The notes: generated from the letters alone by a model not told the origin. DNA of 64,000 nucleotides from Anabaena minutissima FACHB-250 (GCF_014697125.1 NZ_JACJRG010000002.1:186001-250000), one strand, 5' to 3'. Shown: positions 9,333 through 19,443, counted from the first letter of the stretch. Translations and numbers: made by a program.

Positions 9333-10220
9333 TTAAGTCAAAATATCAAGTTCCAATTGTAAAGCTGATTTATTAATGCTATTTTTATTGACGCTTTTCT
9401 CGCGATTAATTTTAATTTCATAGTTATTAATGAATAACTCTTTGCCCTTAGCTGCTCGGACTTGCTTATAGTTATTCATGCCATATTGTAATTCCCATTC
9501 GTAAATATGGGCATATTTAAAGTTATCTCTAATTTGTGGTGAATCATCATAAGTGATTAACCATTTATGGGGACATGGTTGTAAAATTTCAGCAAATCTG
9601 TGATGATCAAAAGACGTATGTAAATCACCATCTTTGCCATAGAGTTTAGATTTGGTAGCACTAAAATATGGCGGATCTAAAAATAAAAATACATTTTCAT
9701 CCTCTGCATTTATTAGTTTGCTGTAATCCAAGTTAGTAATTTTAATATCTGGGGTTAAAATACTTGCTAATTTTTCTAAACGTTCTATAGAGGAATAAGT
9801 AAACCTTTTATGAAAGGCTTCTTGAGAAAATCCCCCTGATTCTACAGTTCCAGAGAAGGTAATTCTATTGAGTACAAAAAAGCGAACGGCTCTTTCTAAA
9901 TCAGATAAACTATTAACATCAACACTGGTTAATTCTGTAAATAATAATTTACCATCTGTATATTTATCTTTAATTTGATGTACTTCTGCAACTAATTGAG
10001 ATATATCAGATTGAGCAATTTTCCAAAATAGAAATAATTCTTGATTTAAATCATTAATCCAAAATTTCAGATGAGGCAACTTTTGTTTTAAGTAAATAAA
10101 AACTGAACCACCGCCTATAAATGGTTCTCGAAATTCAGCAAAACTTTCTGGTAGGTATTCAATTATCTGATTGATGGCTTTTGATTTACCTCCAGGATAT
10201 CGGAGAGGGCTTTTAAGCAT
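9333..10220 (-). CDS. D12-class adenine-N6 DNA methyltransferase (orphan, Dam-like)
   Basis: This 295-residue enzyme should transfer a methyl group to adenine N6. The AdoMet motif region LRYPGGKSKAINQI and REPFIGGGSVFIYL stands at the N-terminus, and the catalytic motif IV is LFLDPPYF, giving the alpha-class order seen in Dam and DpnIIA. The target is probably GATC by family, but the sequence alone does not settle it. No restriction endonuclease gene is adjacent, so it is an orphan. The coding region is clearly more AT-rich than the neighbouring trpD, a hint of acquisition. I use the ATG at 10220; a TTG at 10238 adds six poorly conserved residues. Confidence 0.88.
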   Translation of the reverse strand: MLKSPLRYPGGKSKAINQIIEYLPESFAEFREPFIGGGSVFIYLKQKLPHLKFWINDLNQELFLFWKIAQSDISQLVAEVHQIKDKYTDGKLLFTELTSVDVNSLSDLERAVRFFVLNRITFSGTVESGGFSQEAFHKRFTYSSIERLEKLASILTPDIKITNLDYSKLINAEDENVFLFLDPPYFSATKSKLYGKDGDLHTSFDHHRFAEILQPCPHKWLITYDDSPQIRDNFKYAHIYEWELQYGMNNYKQVRAAKGKELFINNYEIKINREKSVNKNSINKSALQLELDILT

Positions 10221-10278
10221 ATATTTACAGATATTCAAATAAATGTATATTAATTTTATTGGTGTTTAAATACTTTAT

Positions 10279-10980
10279 ATGTCTCGTTCTGCTCCCTACC
10301 AACCATTGTTGTTACGTATCCTGCATGGCATAAGTGGCATTTTAGCGATCGCTGCCATGATTACAGGATTTCTGGTTTACAATACCTTCGATGGCAGATT
10401 TGGTAAAATCCTGATTCCTCGCATCGATGCCATTATAGATATTCACGGTACATTTGCAGTTTTTTTCTTGGTGGTTTTCCCGGCGATCGCCCTCTATAGT
10501 TTTCATGCGGGAAATAAACGACTATTACAACAAGATTCCTTACAAAACTTAACTCAGATAGGTAGACCGATTTGGTGGGTCAGTTTGCAGAGAATTACTA
10601 ATACTTTGATGTTGATAGCCTCTGTTTTCGCTTTAATTTCTGGCAGAATGATGAAGGAAGAATGGCTGCCTACCGGAGAGTTAAATCACAGTTGGTATTA
10701 TCTGCATTTGATTGCTTGGGTTGTGATGCTTTGCTGTTTGGCTATTCATGTTTTAATGTCTAGTAAAGTGGGTGGTTTACCTTTACTAGTTTCAATATTT
10801 TTGTTAAAGGTACGTGCAGAAGATACCCCTAGTCATTGGTTGAATGGTTTGCGTAGTTGGTGGGGTAATTTCTCGGCTAATTTGGGGATACAGAATAATT
10901 TACTTTTGAGGGTTGTAGAGGTAATGGTTTTAGGGGGAATTATTGCGGCGGTTATTTTACCTTTACTTGCTGGTGGTTGA
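10279..10980 (+). CDS. Membrane b-type cytochrome-like protein
   Basis: This 233-residue protein has about five membrane segments and resembles the cytochrome b561/DUF4405 group. Histidines placed inside or at the ends of helices (in LRILHGISG, IDIHGTF, YYLHLIAW and LAIHVLM) fit two-haem coordination by a four-helix bundle. It would move electrons across or within a membrane. A partner cannot be named, because the neighbours (methylase, TPR protein) are unrelated. ATG start at 10279, 58 bp from the divergent methylase start. Confidence 0.7.
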   Translation: MSRSAPYQPLLLRILHGISGILAIAAMITGFLVYNTFDGRFGKILIPRIDAIIDIHGTFAVFFLVVFPAIALYSFHAGNKRLLQQDSLQNLTQIGRPIWWVSLQRITNTLMLIASVFALISGRMMKEEWLPTGELNHSWYYLHLIAWVVMLCCLAIHVLMSSKVGGLPLLVSIFLLKVRAEDTPSHWLNGLRSWWGNFSANLGIQNNLLLRVVEVMVLGGIIAAVILPLLAGG

Positions 10981-11176
10981 TAGTAATATTTTTAAACGCA
11001 GAGTGGCGCAGAGAGTTTATGAAAAGTTAATTTATAGAAAAGTACAGGAGGATTTGCAGTTTTTGGTGATTGAATCAAAAAAAGTAAATATACATTAATG
11101 ATATTTAATTTGGGATTTTTAATTTTACATAGCCTCAAAGGGAAAAAGGAAAAACCTTTATCTATCAGATTTTTAC

Positions 11177-11878
11177 TTATTTCATAGGATGTGCGGGCAA
11201 TAATTCACTAAGCCAATTTTCTATTTGTAATCGCAAACGATAGCCAGGAACATCTTTTTTATTCGCCAGGACAGGTAATTGAGTCAGGGCGCGACGGTAG
11301 TCAGCGATCGCACAATTCCAATCACCCCAAATATGATAAGTTCTAGCCCTTTCAGCCCAAATATGGCCTTCTAGCTGACCAAACAGCAACGCATTATCAA
11401 AATTCTCAATTGCCTGGTCGTATTGTCCCAAATCGCGTAAAGTAATCCCACGGTTAATCCAGGCTCTTACATGGCCTGGATGAAAATCAATGGCGCAATC
11501 ATAGTCAGCCAGTGCAGCCATTAATTCCCCACAAGCAGCATAATAATTGGCGCGATTATTGTAAGCACTAGCCAAATGAGGATTTAATTGCAGTGCTTTG
11601 TTGTAGTCGCGGAGTGCTTTGTGTAGTTCTCCACTTTGGAAGTAAATTAACCCCCGGTTGTTGTAATCCAGAGCATTGTGTGGATGGCGTTTAATTAATT
11701 CGGTTAAAAGAGCGATCGCTTCAGTATGATTCCCCTGTTGCGCTGCACTCAAAGCGCAAGAACGTAAGTAACTGTCACCATTAGCCCCATTTTCTTTGTC
11801 AGTAAATGTATTATTAACAACAGAATGATAACAGTTATTTTGCTGTTCTCCAGCAGCTAGAAATGGTTGAATATTCAT
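11177..11878 (-). CDS. TPR-repeat protein
   Basis: The 233-residue protein has a variable N-terminus of about 35 residues and then four to five tetratricopeptide repeats. Examples are ALDYNNRGLIYFQSGELHKA, LASAYNNRANYYAACGELMA, VRAWINRGITLRDLGQYDQA and HIWAERARTYHIWGDWNCA. It lacks a signal peptide and membrane segments. TPR proteins act as protein-binding scaffolds, and no partner is evident here. Single gene. Confidence 0.85.
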   Translation of the reverse strand: MNIQPFLAAGEQQNNCYHSVVNNTFTDKENGANGDSYLRSCALSAAQQGNHTEAIALLTELIKRHPHNALDYNNRGLIYFQSGELHKALRDYNKALQLNPHLASAYNNRANYYAACGELMAALADYDCAIDFHPGHVRAWINRGITLRDLGQYDQAIENFDNALLFGQLEGHIWAERARTYHIWGDWNCAIADYRRALTQLPVLANKKDVPGYRLRLQIENWLSELLPAHPMK

Positions 11879-12219
11879 GTTTTTGCCTAAATGCTCCTTG
11901 AAATCAAGTTAGAATTTTTACTGTCGCCGTAGCGGTGATTGTGTGTCACTTGTGCAGGTGTCTATAATTACTTATTTACAATGACCAAATCACATTTCAG
12001 GAACTGCAACCAGTAAAAAACACACTTCATACAAACAATTAATGCTCCAACTTGGTTACAGATACTTCTTCCCCAGGTTAAATTCCTGAAACGAAGCATC
12101 AAATATTAATCTCTACGAACATTCCAGGAGTTGGAGAGACAAATTGGTAAAATGCCAAAGGCAGACAAGGTAAAATTTTTCTCCCAGTCCCTAATCCCCA
12201 ATCCCCAGTCCTATTTCTC
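11879..12219. other. Gene-free stretch, nothing specific seen
   Basis: These 341 bp lie between two divergently read genes and should hold both promoters. I see no recognisable RNA gene. A short CCCCAAT-type run occurs at about 12183-12210, directly before the next start codon. Confidence 0.4.
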
Positions 12220-12681
12220 ATGACAACAATGACTTACCAAAATGCACCTGATTTAGCGGCTGATGATTATGTTGTGATTGGTCTAGCAACCTGCTTCATC
12301 AAAGAAGATGGAGAAGTTCATGAAGTCGAAGTCCTAGAACCCATCCCTTCAGCAGCTTTAGAAGCAATTTTCAAAGGTATTCCCACGTCCTATAAATTAG
12401 CTTGTGCAACCAATGTCGGTGCAGTCGTAAACGATGAACAGCCAACCTTCCCTACAGGGTTTCCTGATTCGGCTCAATTTGCAGATGAATTTGTGTCACG
12501 GGTATTTGCAGCAGCTCGCACTTACAAGCGGCGTGAAAGCTCACAAGCTTTGATCCCCATAGGTTCAACCTATACTGATTTTCAATATTCCGTAGATCGC
12601 AAGCGCATACTAAACGCGGCTAGATTAGTAACAAAAGAAGATAATGTGAAACAGCATTCTCACACTCACAAAGTTCTTTAG
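12220..12681 (+). CDS. Conserved cyanobacterial protein of unknown function
   Basis: I do not recognise this 153-residue protein. It is soluble, with an acidic first half (DDYVVIGLATCFIKEDGEVH, VEVLEPIPSAALEAI) and a second half rich in Arg/Lys ending in a His-rich tail (HSHTHKVL). It has no signal peptide or membrane segment. The next gene, a glutathione transferase, starts 12 bp after its stop, so the two are probably co-transcribed and may share a stress or detoxification context. ATG start at 12220, directly after a CCCCAAT repeat. Confidence 0.6.
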   Translation: MTTMTYQNAPDLAADDYVVIGLATCFIKEDGEVHEVEVLEPIPSAALEAIFKGIPTSYKLACATNVGAVVNDEQPTFPTGFPDSAQFADEFVSRVFAAARTYKRRESSQALIPIGSTYTDFQYSVDRKRILNAARLVTKEDNVKQHSHTHKVL

Positions 12682-12693
12682 TCTCAGGTAGTT

Positions 12694-13257
12694 ATGTTGA
12701 AACTGTATGGTGGTGCGCGTAGTCGGGCTACGATCGTGCAATGGTATTTAGAGGAACTAGAAGTTCCCTACGAGTTTGTCATGCTAGATATGCAGGCGGG
12801 AGAACATCTCCAGCCTGAATTCTTGAAAATTAACCCCATCGGCAAAGTACCAGCCATAGTAGATGGAGATTTTGTGCTATGGGAATCCGGGGCAATTTTA
12901 CTTTATCTGGCCGATAAGTATGGCAAACACCCAGTTTCGCCACAGGAGCAGGCGATCATTAATCAATGGGTACTATTTGCAAATGCTACTTTGGGGAATG
13001 GTATTTTTCTCGAAGCCAATCGGGAACGGGAAACGCCCCGGTTGTTGACTCCCCTGAATGAAATTTTTGCCCGACAACCTTTTTTACTAGGAGAGGAATT
13101 CAGCGTTGCTGATGTCGCGGTGGGGTCTCTCTTGGCTTACATTCCCATAATGCTGAAGCTGGATTTGAGTGCTTACCCAGCAGTTGAGCAATATATCCAG
13201 CGCATGATAGAAAGGCCAGCATATCAAAAAGCGATCGCCACGAGGAGTAATTCGTAA
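12694..13257 (+). CDS. Glutathione S-transferase family protein
   Basis: This 187-residue protein has a thioredoxin-fold N-terminal domain (MLKLYGGARSRATIVQWYL, then INPIGKVPAIVDGDFVLWES with the cis-proline and the ES glutathione-binding pair) and a shorter alpha-helical C-terminal domain with FLLGEEFSVADVAVGS. An Arg/Ser region after the first strand takes the place of the catalytic Ser/Cys, as in many bacterial GSTs. Substrate unknown. Probably in an operon with the preceding gene. Confidence 0.85.
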   Translation: MLKLYGGARSRATIVQWYLEELEVPYEFVMLDMQAGEHLQPEFLKINPIGKVPAIVDGDFVLWESGAILLYLADKYGKHPVSPQEQAIINQWVLFANATLGNGIFLEANRERETPRLLTPLNEIFARQPFLLGEEFSVADVAVGSLLAYIPIMLKLDLSAYPAVEQYIQRMIERPAYQKAIATRSNS

Positions 13258-13997
13258 CGATGCTCCCCCCCGCTTCGCTCTAAGCGCAGCTATGCCGCAG
13301 GCTTTACGTAATTCGTGTGTGCTTGATTGCTCAGGACAAACGAAGAACCCCACCCCGCTTGCGGAGTCTACCGTGTATACACAAGTTATCAAATCACTAT
13401 CAGTCCTCGAATTAACTCACCCTAACCCTAGGGCTGTTTTATTTCCTAAAAGACTCTAATTTACAAGCGGATCAGTCAAAAATTCATTAGTCCGTAACAG
13501 TGCAATTGCCTACGGGATTCTACGATAATAATACATCGTAGCAAATTATACTAAAATAATACTTTTAAAACTTAGCTATACCTGTGGTTCTAGCCACCAG
13601 AGATCAGCGTCTTGGCCTTGACATCGCCAATTAAATTGGCAATCCAACGGTGAATCGGTACATTTTGCCCACCCATCAACACTGTTTTTTGGTATGGTGG
13701 CTCTGGATGACGAATTGTGTTTTGCCAATAACGGTTGCCCCATATGGCCGTGTAGAATGTTGCGATCGCCTACAGCTGAGTGTTATGCCATCGCACCATT
13801 TTGGAGAAACCAAGCCAGTTTGTAGGGAGCGTCACATATCATAGCGAAAATTTCAGGTAATTTATTCGTGATTTCTCAATTTTGTCAGTTTTAAGGTTTA
13901 TGTTAGATTTAAAATCTTTTTTATAATCAAGACAGAAATCTTTGTATCTACCAAAGGTTCTTATTTATCCTTAATCAGTAGTAATAATTTTTTAAGA
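13258..13997. other. 740-bp gene-free stretch before rpaA
   Basis: No convincing gene. At 13265-13310 there is a dispersed short repeat (CGCTTCG, GCGCAGCTAT, CCGCAGGCTTTACG) that also occurs inside the MITE at 56225-56411. A 64-codon open frame at 13650-13844 has no ribosome site and no protein-like composition. The right-hand 200 bp are AT-rich and presumably hold the rpaA promoter. Confidence 0.4.
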
Positions 13998-14741
13998 ATG
14001 CCGAGGATTCTTGTCATAGACGATGACCCAGCAATTTCAGAACTCGTTGCCGTCAACTTGGAAATGGCTGGCTACGATGTGAGTCAAGCCGAAGATGGAA
14101 TTAAAGGTCAAGCCCTAGCTCTCCAGCTACAACCAGACTTGATCATGCTTGATCTCATGTTACCAAGGGTAGATGGTTTTACAGTTTGCCAGCGTCTGCG
14201 CCGGGACGAACGCACAGCCGAAATACCCGTCTTGATGCTGACTGCCCTCAGTCAAACTCAAGATAAGGTAGAAGGCTTTAATGCCGGTGCTGATGACTAT
14301 CTGACCAAGCCCTTTGAGGTGGAAGAGATGCTGGCACGAGTGCGAGCATTATTGCGGCGCACTGACCGTATTCCCCAAGCAGCAAAGCACAGCGAAATTT
14401 TGAACTATGGGTCTCTGACTCTAGTTCCAGAGCGATTTGAGGCTATCTGGTTTCATCAAACCGTGAAACTCACTCATTTGGAATTTGAACTGCTGCACTG
14501 TTTGCTGCAACGTCATGGTCAAACTGTGTCCCCTAGCGAAATCCTCAGAGAAGTTTGGGGCTACGATCCTGATGATGATATCGAAACTATTCGCGTGCAT
14601 ATCCGGCATTTGCGGACAAAGTTAGAACCAGATCCCCGCCACCCTCGCTATATCAAAACCGTGTATGGTGCGGGATACTGCCTGGAATTGCCTAGTATTC
14701 CACCATCAAATGAGGGTGCTACCACATCAGTAGTTGAGTGA
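13998..14741 (+). CDS. rpaA: OmpR-family response regulator, RpaA type
   Basis: The receiver domain has the acidic pocket D8-D10, phosphoacceptor D52 (LIMLDLMLP), a conserved Thr (MLTALSQ) and Lys (TKPFEVEEM). The winged-helix DNA-binding domain follows ([50 protein letters not shown]). The long, nearly invariant stretch [19 protein letters not shown] and the linker [16 protein letters not shown] match what I recall of RpaA, the regulator of circadian output and phycobilisome association; RpaB has a different N-terminus. No sensor kinase is adjacent, as expected, because SasA is encoded elsewhere. A perfect 14-bp stem follows at 14947. Confidence 0.8.
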   Translation: MPRILVIDDDPAISELVAVNLEMAGYDVSQAEDGIKGQALALQLQPDLIMLDLMLPRVDGFTVCQRLRRDERTAEIPVLMLTALSQTQDKVEGFNAGADDYLTKPFEVEEMLARVRALLRRTDRIPQAAKHSEILNYGSLTLVPERFEAIWFHQTVKLTHLEFELLHCLLQRHGQTVSPSEILREVWGYDPDDDIETIRVHIRHLRTKLEPDPRHPRYIKTVYGAGYCLELPSIPPSNEGATTSVVE

Positions 14742-14946
14742 AATCTTGCTCAAGTCCCTTAATGATGGGACACACTGAGGAAGATACAGTTTGCAATGTA
14801 GGGTATCACAGGAAATTCTACTCTTCAAGCAGTCGCGCTGCGCGTGTCTAGATTTCGCTTCGCTAATTTACCCTACAGGTAAGCTTTGCACGCAAATTGA
14901 CATGACACATACATCGCTACAAATCAACGCTAAACTTTCCTAAAAT

Positions 14947-14987
14947 AAATAGCACTCCCTGTTGGCAGAATCTAGGGAGTGCTATTT
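14947..14987. terminator. Perfect 14-bp hairpin between convergent rpaA and chlP
   Basis: AAATAGCACTCCCT pairs perfectly with its complement across a 13-nt loop. It lies 205 bp after rpaA in the 505-bp stretch between two convergent genes, so it can stop transcription in both directions. The T-runs are short. Confidence 0.6.
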
Positions 14988-14992
14988 AAATA

Positions 14993-15041
14993 GTGCTGAG
15001 TTGTGAGTTGTGAGTGCTGAGTGCTGAGTGCTGAGTTTTGA
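14993..15041. repeat. Heptad array, seven units of GTGCTGA type
   Basis: Seven adjoining 7-bp units in strict phase (GTGCTGA, GTTGTGA twice, GTGCTGA three times, GTTTTGA) directly follow the hairpin. It has no spacers, so it is an STRR and not a CRISPR array. Confidence 0.85.
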
Positions 15042-15171
15042 GCCAGGGTAAACTCACTCGTTACTTATAACGTATAACGTTTCCTAATGACATGAGGTAG
15101 ATAATATTTCCCTCCTCGCCTGCGGGGATAGGGTTCTTCTACTTAGCTCAACCAATAAACGCTATATTAAT

Positions 15172-15241
15172 CAGCACTCAACACTCATTACTAATTACTA
15201 ATTACTAATTACTAATTACTCATTACTCAGCACTCAGCACT
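15172..15241. repeat. Heptad array, ten units, abutting the chlP stop
   Basis: Ten adjoining units (CAGCACT, CAACACT, CATTACT, AATTACT four times, CATTACT, CAGCACT twice) run up to the last codons of chlP. This is the reverse orientation of the array at 14993, so the two could pair to form a large stem around 15042-15171. Confidence 0.85.
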
Positions 15242-15246
15242 CATAA

Positions 15247-16467
15247 TTAGGGTGCTAAAGCGTTACCGCGAATTAAGCTACCAATTGTCTTGGCGGTGAT
15301 TTTTAACTGGGTAAATGGGTTAGCGGGAACGACTGTTTTATACAGATAGCTATCAAAGGTGAGTTTTTGTACATCCAAGTCACCACACATTTCTACAAAT
15401 GCTTCGCGGGTAGCATCGGAACGATAGAAGACTGTTTGTAGAATGTCTAACACTTTGTAAGTCAGACCGTATTTTTTATCCCAACGTTGGATATAAAGCT
15501 TGATTTCGTTCTCTGTAGGAATACGACTACCATTTTGGGAAATTTCCACAATGGTTTCTGCACACATCCGTCCAGATTTAGCTGCAAAGTAAATACCTTC
15601 ACCGGAAGACTTGGTAACGTAGCCAGCAGCATCTCCGACTAAAGCAATACGACCAACTACACGCCGGGGACGGGGATGTTCGGGAATGGGGTGGGCTTCT
15701 ACTTTGATGATTTTACCGCCTGCTAGTTTTTCGCTGGCACGGGCGCGGATACCAGCTTGTAACTGTTTGATACTGGCTTTGTTGACGTGCATTGTGCCAG
15801 TACCGACGGCTACGTGGTCATATTTGGGGAAAACCCAAGCGTAGAAGTCTGTAGAAACGTCATTACCGACATACATTTCGGCCAGGTCATTGTAGTATGC
15901 CATTTTATCTTGGGGTAAGCGAATCCGCTCTTGAAACGCGATCGCATAGTTATAATCCCCTGCATCCATTTCTTTGGCAATACGGGAATTTGCCCCATCT
16001 GCTCCGATAATTAAATCGACCTTCAGGGTTCGGGTAATCCCTTGTACACCACCTTCACTATGATCAACATAGTGAATAGTATATGGATCGGTGTTATTTG
16101 ATGGTATATCTACTTTATGAACAGTGGCATTAATTAAATTTGCCCCCAGTTTTGCCGCCCGATCCCGCAAGAAGCCATCTAGCACTTCGCGGCGGCACAT
16201 TCCTATATATTCATCTTGTTTTATTAAATTGATATCAACCTCACGATTGGAAGGTGAAATCATTTTCATCTTCCGCACTTGGCGATCAATAATCTCTGGT
16301 GGTAAATCAAACTCACTTACCATACACAGAGGTATAGCACCTCCGCAGGGCTTGGCGTTATCTAGCTTACGCTCGAATAGATAGGTCTCAATCCCAGCCT
16401 TTGCTAGTGTTTCAGCAGCAGAGGAACCAGCTGGGCCTGATCCAACAACAGCAACCCGTAGTGTCAA
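15247..16467 (-). CDS. chlP: Geranylgeranyl reductase (chlorophyll and tocopherol phytyl chain)
   Basis: ChlP reduces geranylgeranyl to phytyl for chlorophyll a, phylloquinone and tocopherol. The protein opens with the FAD-binding VAVVGSGPAGSSAAETLA, has the PCGGAIPL substrate loop and the second FAD motif IALVGDAAGYVTKSSGEGIY. I place the start at a TTG (16465-16467), giving 406 residues that begin LTLRVAVVGSG; a GGGAG ribosome site lies 7 nt upstream. An ATG at 16503 would add 12 residues (MLSVNVKIGRKP) that are not family-like. Transcribed divergently from cysA across a 266-bp gap. Confidence 0.93.
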   Translation of the reverse strand: MTLRVAVVGSGPAGSSAAETLAKAGIETYLFERKLDNAKPCGGAIPLCMVSEFDLPPEIIDRQVRKMKMISPSNREVDINLIKQDEYIGMCRREVLDGFLRDRAAKLGANLINATVHKVDIPSNNTDPYTIHYVDHSEGGVQGITRTLKVDLIIGADGANSRIAKEMDAGDYNYAIAFQERIRLPQDKMAYYNDLAEMYVGNDVSTDFYAWVFPKYDHVAVGTGTMHVNKASIKQLQAGIRARASEKLAGGKIIKVEAHPIPEHPRPRRVVGRIALVGDAAGYVTKSSGEGIYFAAKSGRMCAETIVEISQNGSRIPTENEIKLYIQRWDKKYGLTYKVLDILQTVFYRSDATREAFVEMCGDLDVQKLTFDSYLYKTVVPANPFTQLKITAKTIGSLIRGNALAP

Positions 16468-16733
16468 AGGTTTTCTCCCAATCTTCACATTTACCGAAAG
16501 CATCGTACCACGGTCTTTTGGCTGATTTCTCGCTCTACCTCTAGGTTTTGACAGAAATGCAACATTCCTTAATATTTCGACACGGTAACTCAGTGCGGGA
16601 CTAGGGACTAGGGAGAAGAACTAATGACTAATGACTAAATATTTTTAATCTAAGTGCAACAAGATATGGTATATATTAAATTACGGTAAGCCTAGCAATA
16701 AGCCGTAGTTAGAGTGGCAGAGGTACAGCACTT

Positions 16734-17750
16734 GTGGGCATAGTAGTTGAGAATGTATCCAAGCAGTTCGGAAGTTTTCAAGCTGTTGATCAAGTCAGCT
16801 TAGAAATCGACAGTGGCTCATTAGTAGCTTTATTAGGTCCATCGGGGTCTGGTAAGTCTACGCTGCTCCGTTTAATAGCTGGTTTAGAAATGCCAGATAG
16901 CGGCAAAATCTTGCTTACAGGTCAGGATGCTACAAATCAGAGTGTGCAAGATCGGAATATTGGGTTTGTGTTTCAGCACTATGCTCTATTTAAGCATCTG
17001 ACAGTCCGGCAAAATATTGCTTTTGGTTTAGAAATTCGCAAGACCCCCGCTAAAAAAGTGAAAGGTCGAGTAGAACAGTTGCTAGAATTGGTGCAATTAA
17101 GTGGATTAGGCGATCGCTATCCGTCACAACTGTCTGGTGGTCAAAGACAGCGCGTGGCTTTAGCCAGAGCATTAGCCGTAGAACCCAGTGTATTACTATT
17201 AGATGAACCCTTTGGGGCATTAGATGCCAAAGTTCGCAAAGATTTGCGTGCCTGGTTACGTCGCCTCCATGATGAAGTTCATGTGACAACTGTCTTTGTC
17301 ACCCACGACCAAGAAGAAGCGATGGAAGTTTCCGATGAAGTTGTGGTGATGAACCAAGGACGTGTAGAACAAGTGGGGACACCGGCAGAAATTTACGATA
17401 ATCCCGCCAGTGCTTTTGTCATGAGTTTTATCGGCCCCGTGAACGTGTTACCCAGCACATCGAAGATTTTCCAAAGCAGTGGGTTTGATTCGTCACACCC
17501 TGATGTATTTTTACGCCCCCAAGATGTAGTCATTGAAAAGCAAGCCAATGGTACTACTGCACCTGCGATAGTCAGTCGCTTAATTCACTTGGGTTGGGAA
17601 ATTCAGGTAGAGTTGACCTTAGATGATGGTCAAGTTGTCAATGCTCACTTGACGCGCGATCGCTTTAACGAATTACAGTTAGAAGCACAGCAGAAAGTAT
17701 ATGTCAAACCCAAGGATGCTAAATCCTTCCCCTTGTACTATTCCATATAG
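16734..17750 (+). CDS. cysA: Sulfate/thiosulfate import ABC transporter ATPase
   Basis: This 338-residue ATPase powers a sulfate-type importer. It shows Walker A (GPSGSGKST), Q-loop (FVFQHYALF), signature ([15 protein letters not shown]), Walker B ([11 protein letters not shown]) and H-loop ([15 protein letters not shown]). After [10 protein letters not shown] comes a C-terminal TOBE-like regulatory region with [12 protein letters not shown], as in CysA. Start is a GTG at 16734. The permease and binding protein genes are not adjacent, so a different anion such as molybdate stays possible. A strong terminator follows. Confidence 0.88.
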   Translation: MGIVVENVSKQFGSFQAVDQVSLEIDSGSLVALLGPSGSGKSTLLRLIAGLEMPDSGKILLTGQDATNQSVQDRNIGFVFQHYALFKHLTVRQNIAFGLEIRKTPAKKVKGRVEQLLELVQLSGLGDRYPSQLSGGQRQRVALARALAVEPSVLLLDEPFGALDAKVRKDLRAWLRRLHDEVHVTTVFVTHDQEEAMEVSDEVVVMNQGRVEQVGTPAEIYDNPASAFVMSFIGPVNVLPSTSKIFQSSGFDSSHPDVFLRPQDVVIEKQANGTTAPAIVSRLIHLGWEIQVELTLDDGQVVNAHLTRDRFNELQLEAQQKVYVKPKDAKSFPLYYSI

Positions 17751-17763
17751 AGTAGACATCTCC

Positions 17764-17805
17764 AAAAAAAGTAGAGACGTAGCATTGCTGCGTCTCTACT
17801 TTTTT
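17764..17805 (+). terminator. Strong rho-independent terminator after cysA
   Basis: A stem of about 14 bp, GTAGAGACG extended by TAGCA with one G-U pair, is followed by six T and preceded by seven A, so it works on both strands. The same palindrome with changed outer bases occurs at 51200-51230. Confidence 0.9.
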
Positions 17806-18792
17806 GTGGATAACGTTTTTTCTATTCAGTGAAAAATATTTTTATTGCTGTCACGTAAGTTTGGGTGTACGGACAATAGTGACATTAAGCTTTAACAGAG
17901 ATTTACATAACTATATGAGTTTATAGGTATATACTTAATAATATATTTTAATATTTGTCAATACTTCATATTGTTTCAGCTTGTAATTTTAAAGAGAAGA
18001 AAAATTTCTAGTGTGCGATTTTTAAAGTTGTCTATGCTACCCATCTCGCCCAAATAGGTAATGGTAAAATTACTGCACACTAACTAAAAAACATATTGAA
18101 TTGGTCAGCAAGTGACCGTGATTACACAGGTACTTGGCTGCAATAACTTTTGAGTTTGTCAGACAATAACAAGAGTTCTAAGTATTTTAGGCAGCAACCA
18201 AGAAATATTAGTGGTGTAAATAACTCAACGTATCATCAATGAAAAATTTCCTTAGTAAACATTCGTAACCTAAAGAAATTTTTAAATAATATTACGTAGT
18301 GGTGGAGAGGTAAGGAACACTGTTATAAATAGCAAGCAAATATAAAAAACTATTAAGTATAACCAACTTAAAGTTATTGGTATGAGACAAGTATCACTCT
18401 AATCCTTAAGTAAACACTAATCACACAATTTTTTTGGAGAACCCATTAAAGAAAGTTATAGCTATTAAAAAATAGTTGTGACATTTACAAGTAGAAAAAC
18501 GAGTTAATTATCATTTACCCCTGGAAATTCATTTATGAAGTCATGCAACATTGGCTGATAGATTATGCTGATTTTTAGAATGTTTAGCATTATATTAAGC
18601 CAGTAAATAAATTAGACAAAAATGCTTAATATAGGGCAATTTCGCGTTGTTTTGGGAGATATATTATTCATGGTTTTCACTATGAACAACGTAATAAAAA
18701 AAGGCAAAAAAATAACTTAGCATTCACGTTAGGCTATAAAATTTTGATATCCAGTTACAAACTTGAATAACAGCATCAACGAGGACACAAAA
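17806..18792. other. 987-bp AT-rich gene-free stretch
   Basis: No open frame of protein-like composition and no repeat of the dispersed kinds seen elsewhere in the window. It is clearly more AT-rich than flanking genes. It could hold an RNA gene or a long 5' leader for the next gene, but I cannot show either. Confidence 0.4.
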
Positions 18793-19443
18793 ATGAGTCG
18801 AATTATTCATCTAAATAGATTAATTGCCTTCACTGCTATTGCTTGTATATCTATGTTTAATGGCAAGCAGTTACACGTCAATGCGGAAGAAGTACCTAAT
18901 ACTCCTCAAGCAACAACCACCCAAAAGATTTGCTCTTTAGATCCTGTCGAGGATTTGTTACCAGCCCTACCCAATCAAAAAACCAGTTCGCTGTTTTCTT
19001 ACCTTGCAGAACAAGGTTTTTCACGTAGTGAAGATGGGTCTTGGGTGTGCTATGTAAATGATCCTAACAAAGAGGGACGCTACTACACATTGTTTAAAGT
19101 TAAAGAGCAGGGCGGCAAGTTAATTGGTAGTTCTTTCTTAGATAATAGCAGTCTGATTTTAGGGCAAGATAGCCGCAGTTTAGACTTCTTTATGACTCTG
19201 ATTGAGCGTCACACTAATGTCACGCAGGAAAATAAACCAAGTATACGCAGATATTTAGAAGCTTTTATCACTCTAGTCAAGGATGAAAAAATCAAACCCT
19301 CCCGTCGTGGTTTTCTCTTTGATCAGCCAAACCGCGCATTAATTATGTACCACCCACTGACAACAGGAGGACTCAAAGGAACAGCAATTACTATTAATAT
19401 CCAATTACCTAAAAATATCAGTTCTTCTTCCCCTCAAAACTGA
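18793..19443 (+). CDS. Exported protein of unknown function
   Basis: I do not recognise this family. The ATG at 18793 follows a GAGGA ribosome site by 7 nt, which favours it over a TTG at 18763. Residues 1-32 form a signal peptide (basic start, hydrophobic LIAFTAIACISMF, likely cleavage near VNAEE). The mature part of about 185 residues has two cysteines (KICSLD and WVCYVN) that could form a disulfide, and a mixed alpha/beta composition. The next gene is also exported and starts 99 bp downstream on the same strand, so they may work together in the periplasm or envelope. Confidence 0.6.
   Translation: MSRIIHLNRLIAFTAIACISMFNGKQLHVNAEEVPNTPQATTTQKICSLDPVEDLLPALPNQKTSSLFSYLAEQGFSRSEDGSWVCYVNDPNKEGRYYTLFKVKEQGGKLIGSSFLDNSSLILGQDSRSLDFFMTLIERHTNVTQENKPSIRRYLEAFITLVKDEKIKPSRRGFLFDQPNRALIMYHPLTTGGLKGTAITINIQLPKNISSSSPQN

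Noticed and set aside
13087..13392. Open frame on the minus strand over the end of the GST gene
   Set aside because: It consists of the GST antisense strand plus a dispersed repeat; no protein-like features.
13650..13844. 64-codon open frame upstream of rpaA
   Set aside because: No Shine-Dalgarno, unusual Cys/His/Trp content and no recognisable family; treated as chance.
14993..15241. Regular repeats that could be read as a CRISPR array
   Set aside because: The unit is 7 bp with no spacers and there are no cas genes; these are STRR heptads.
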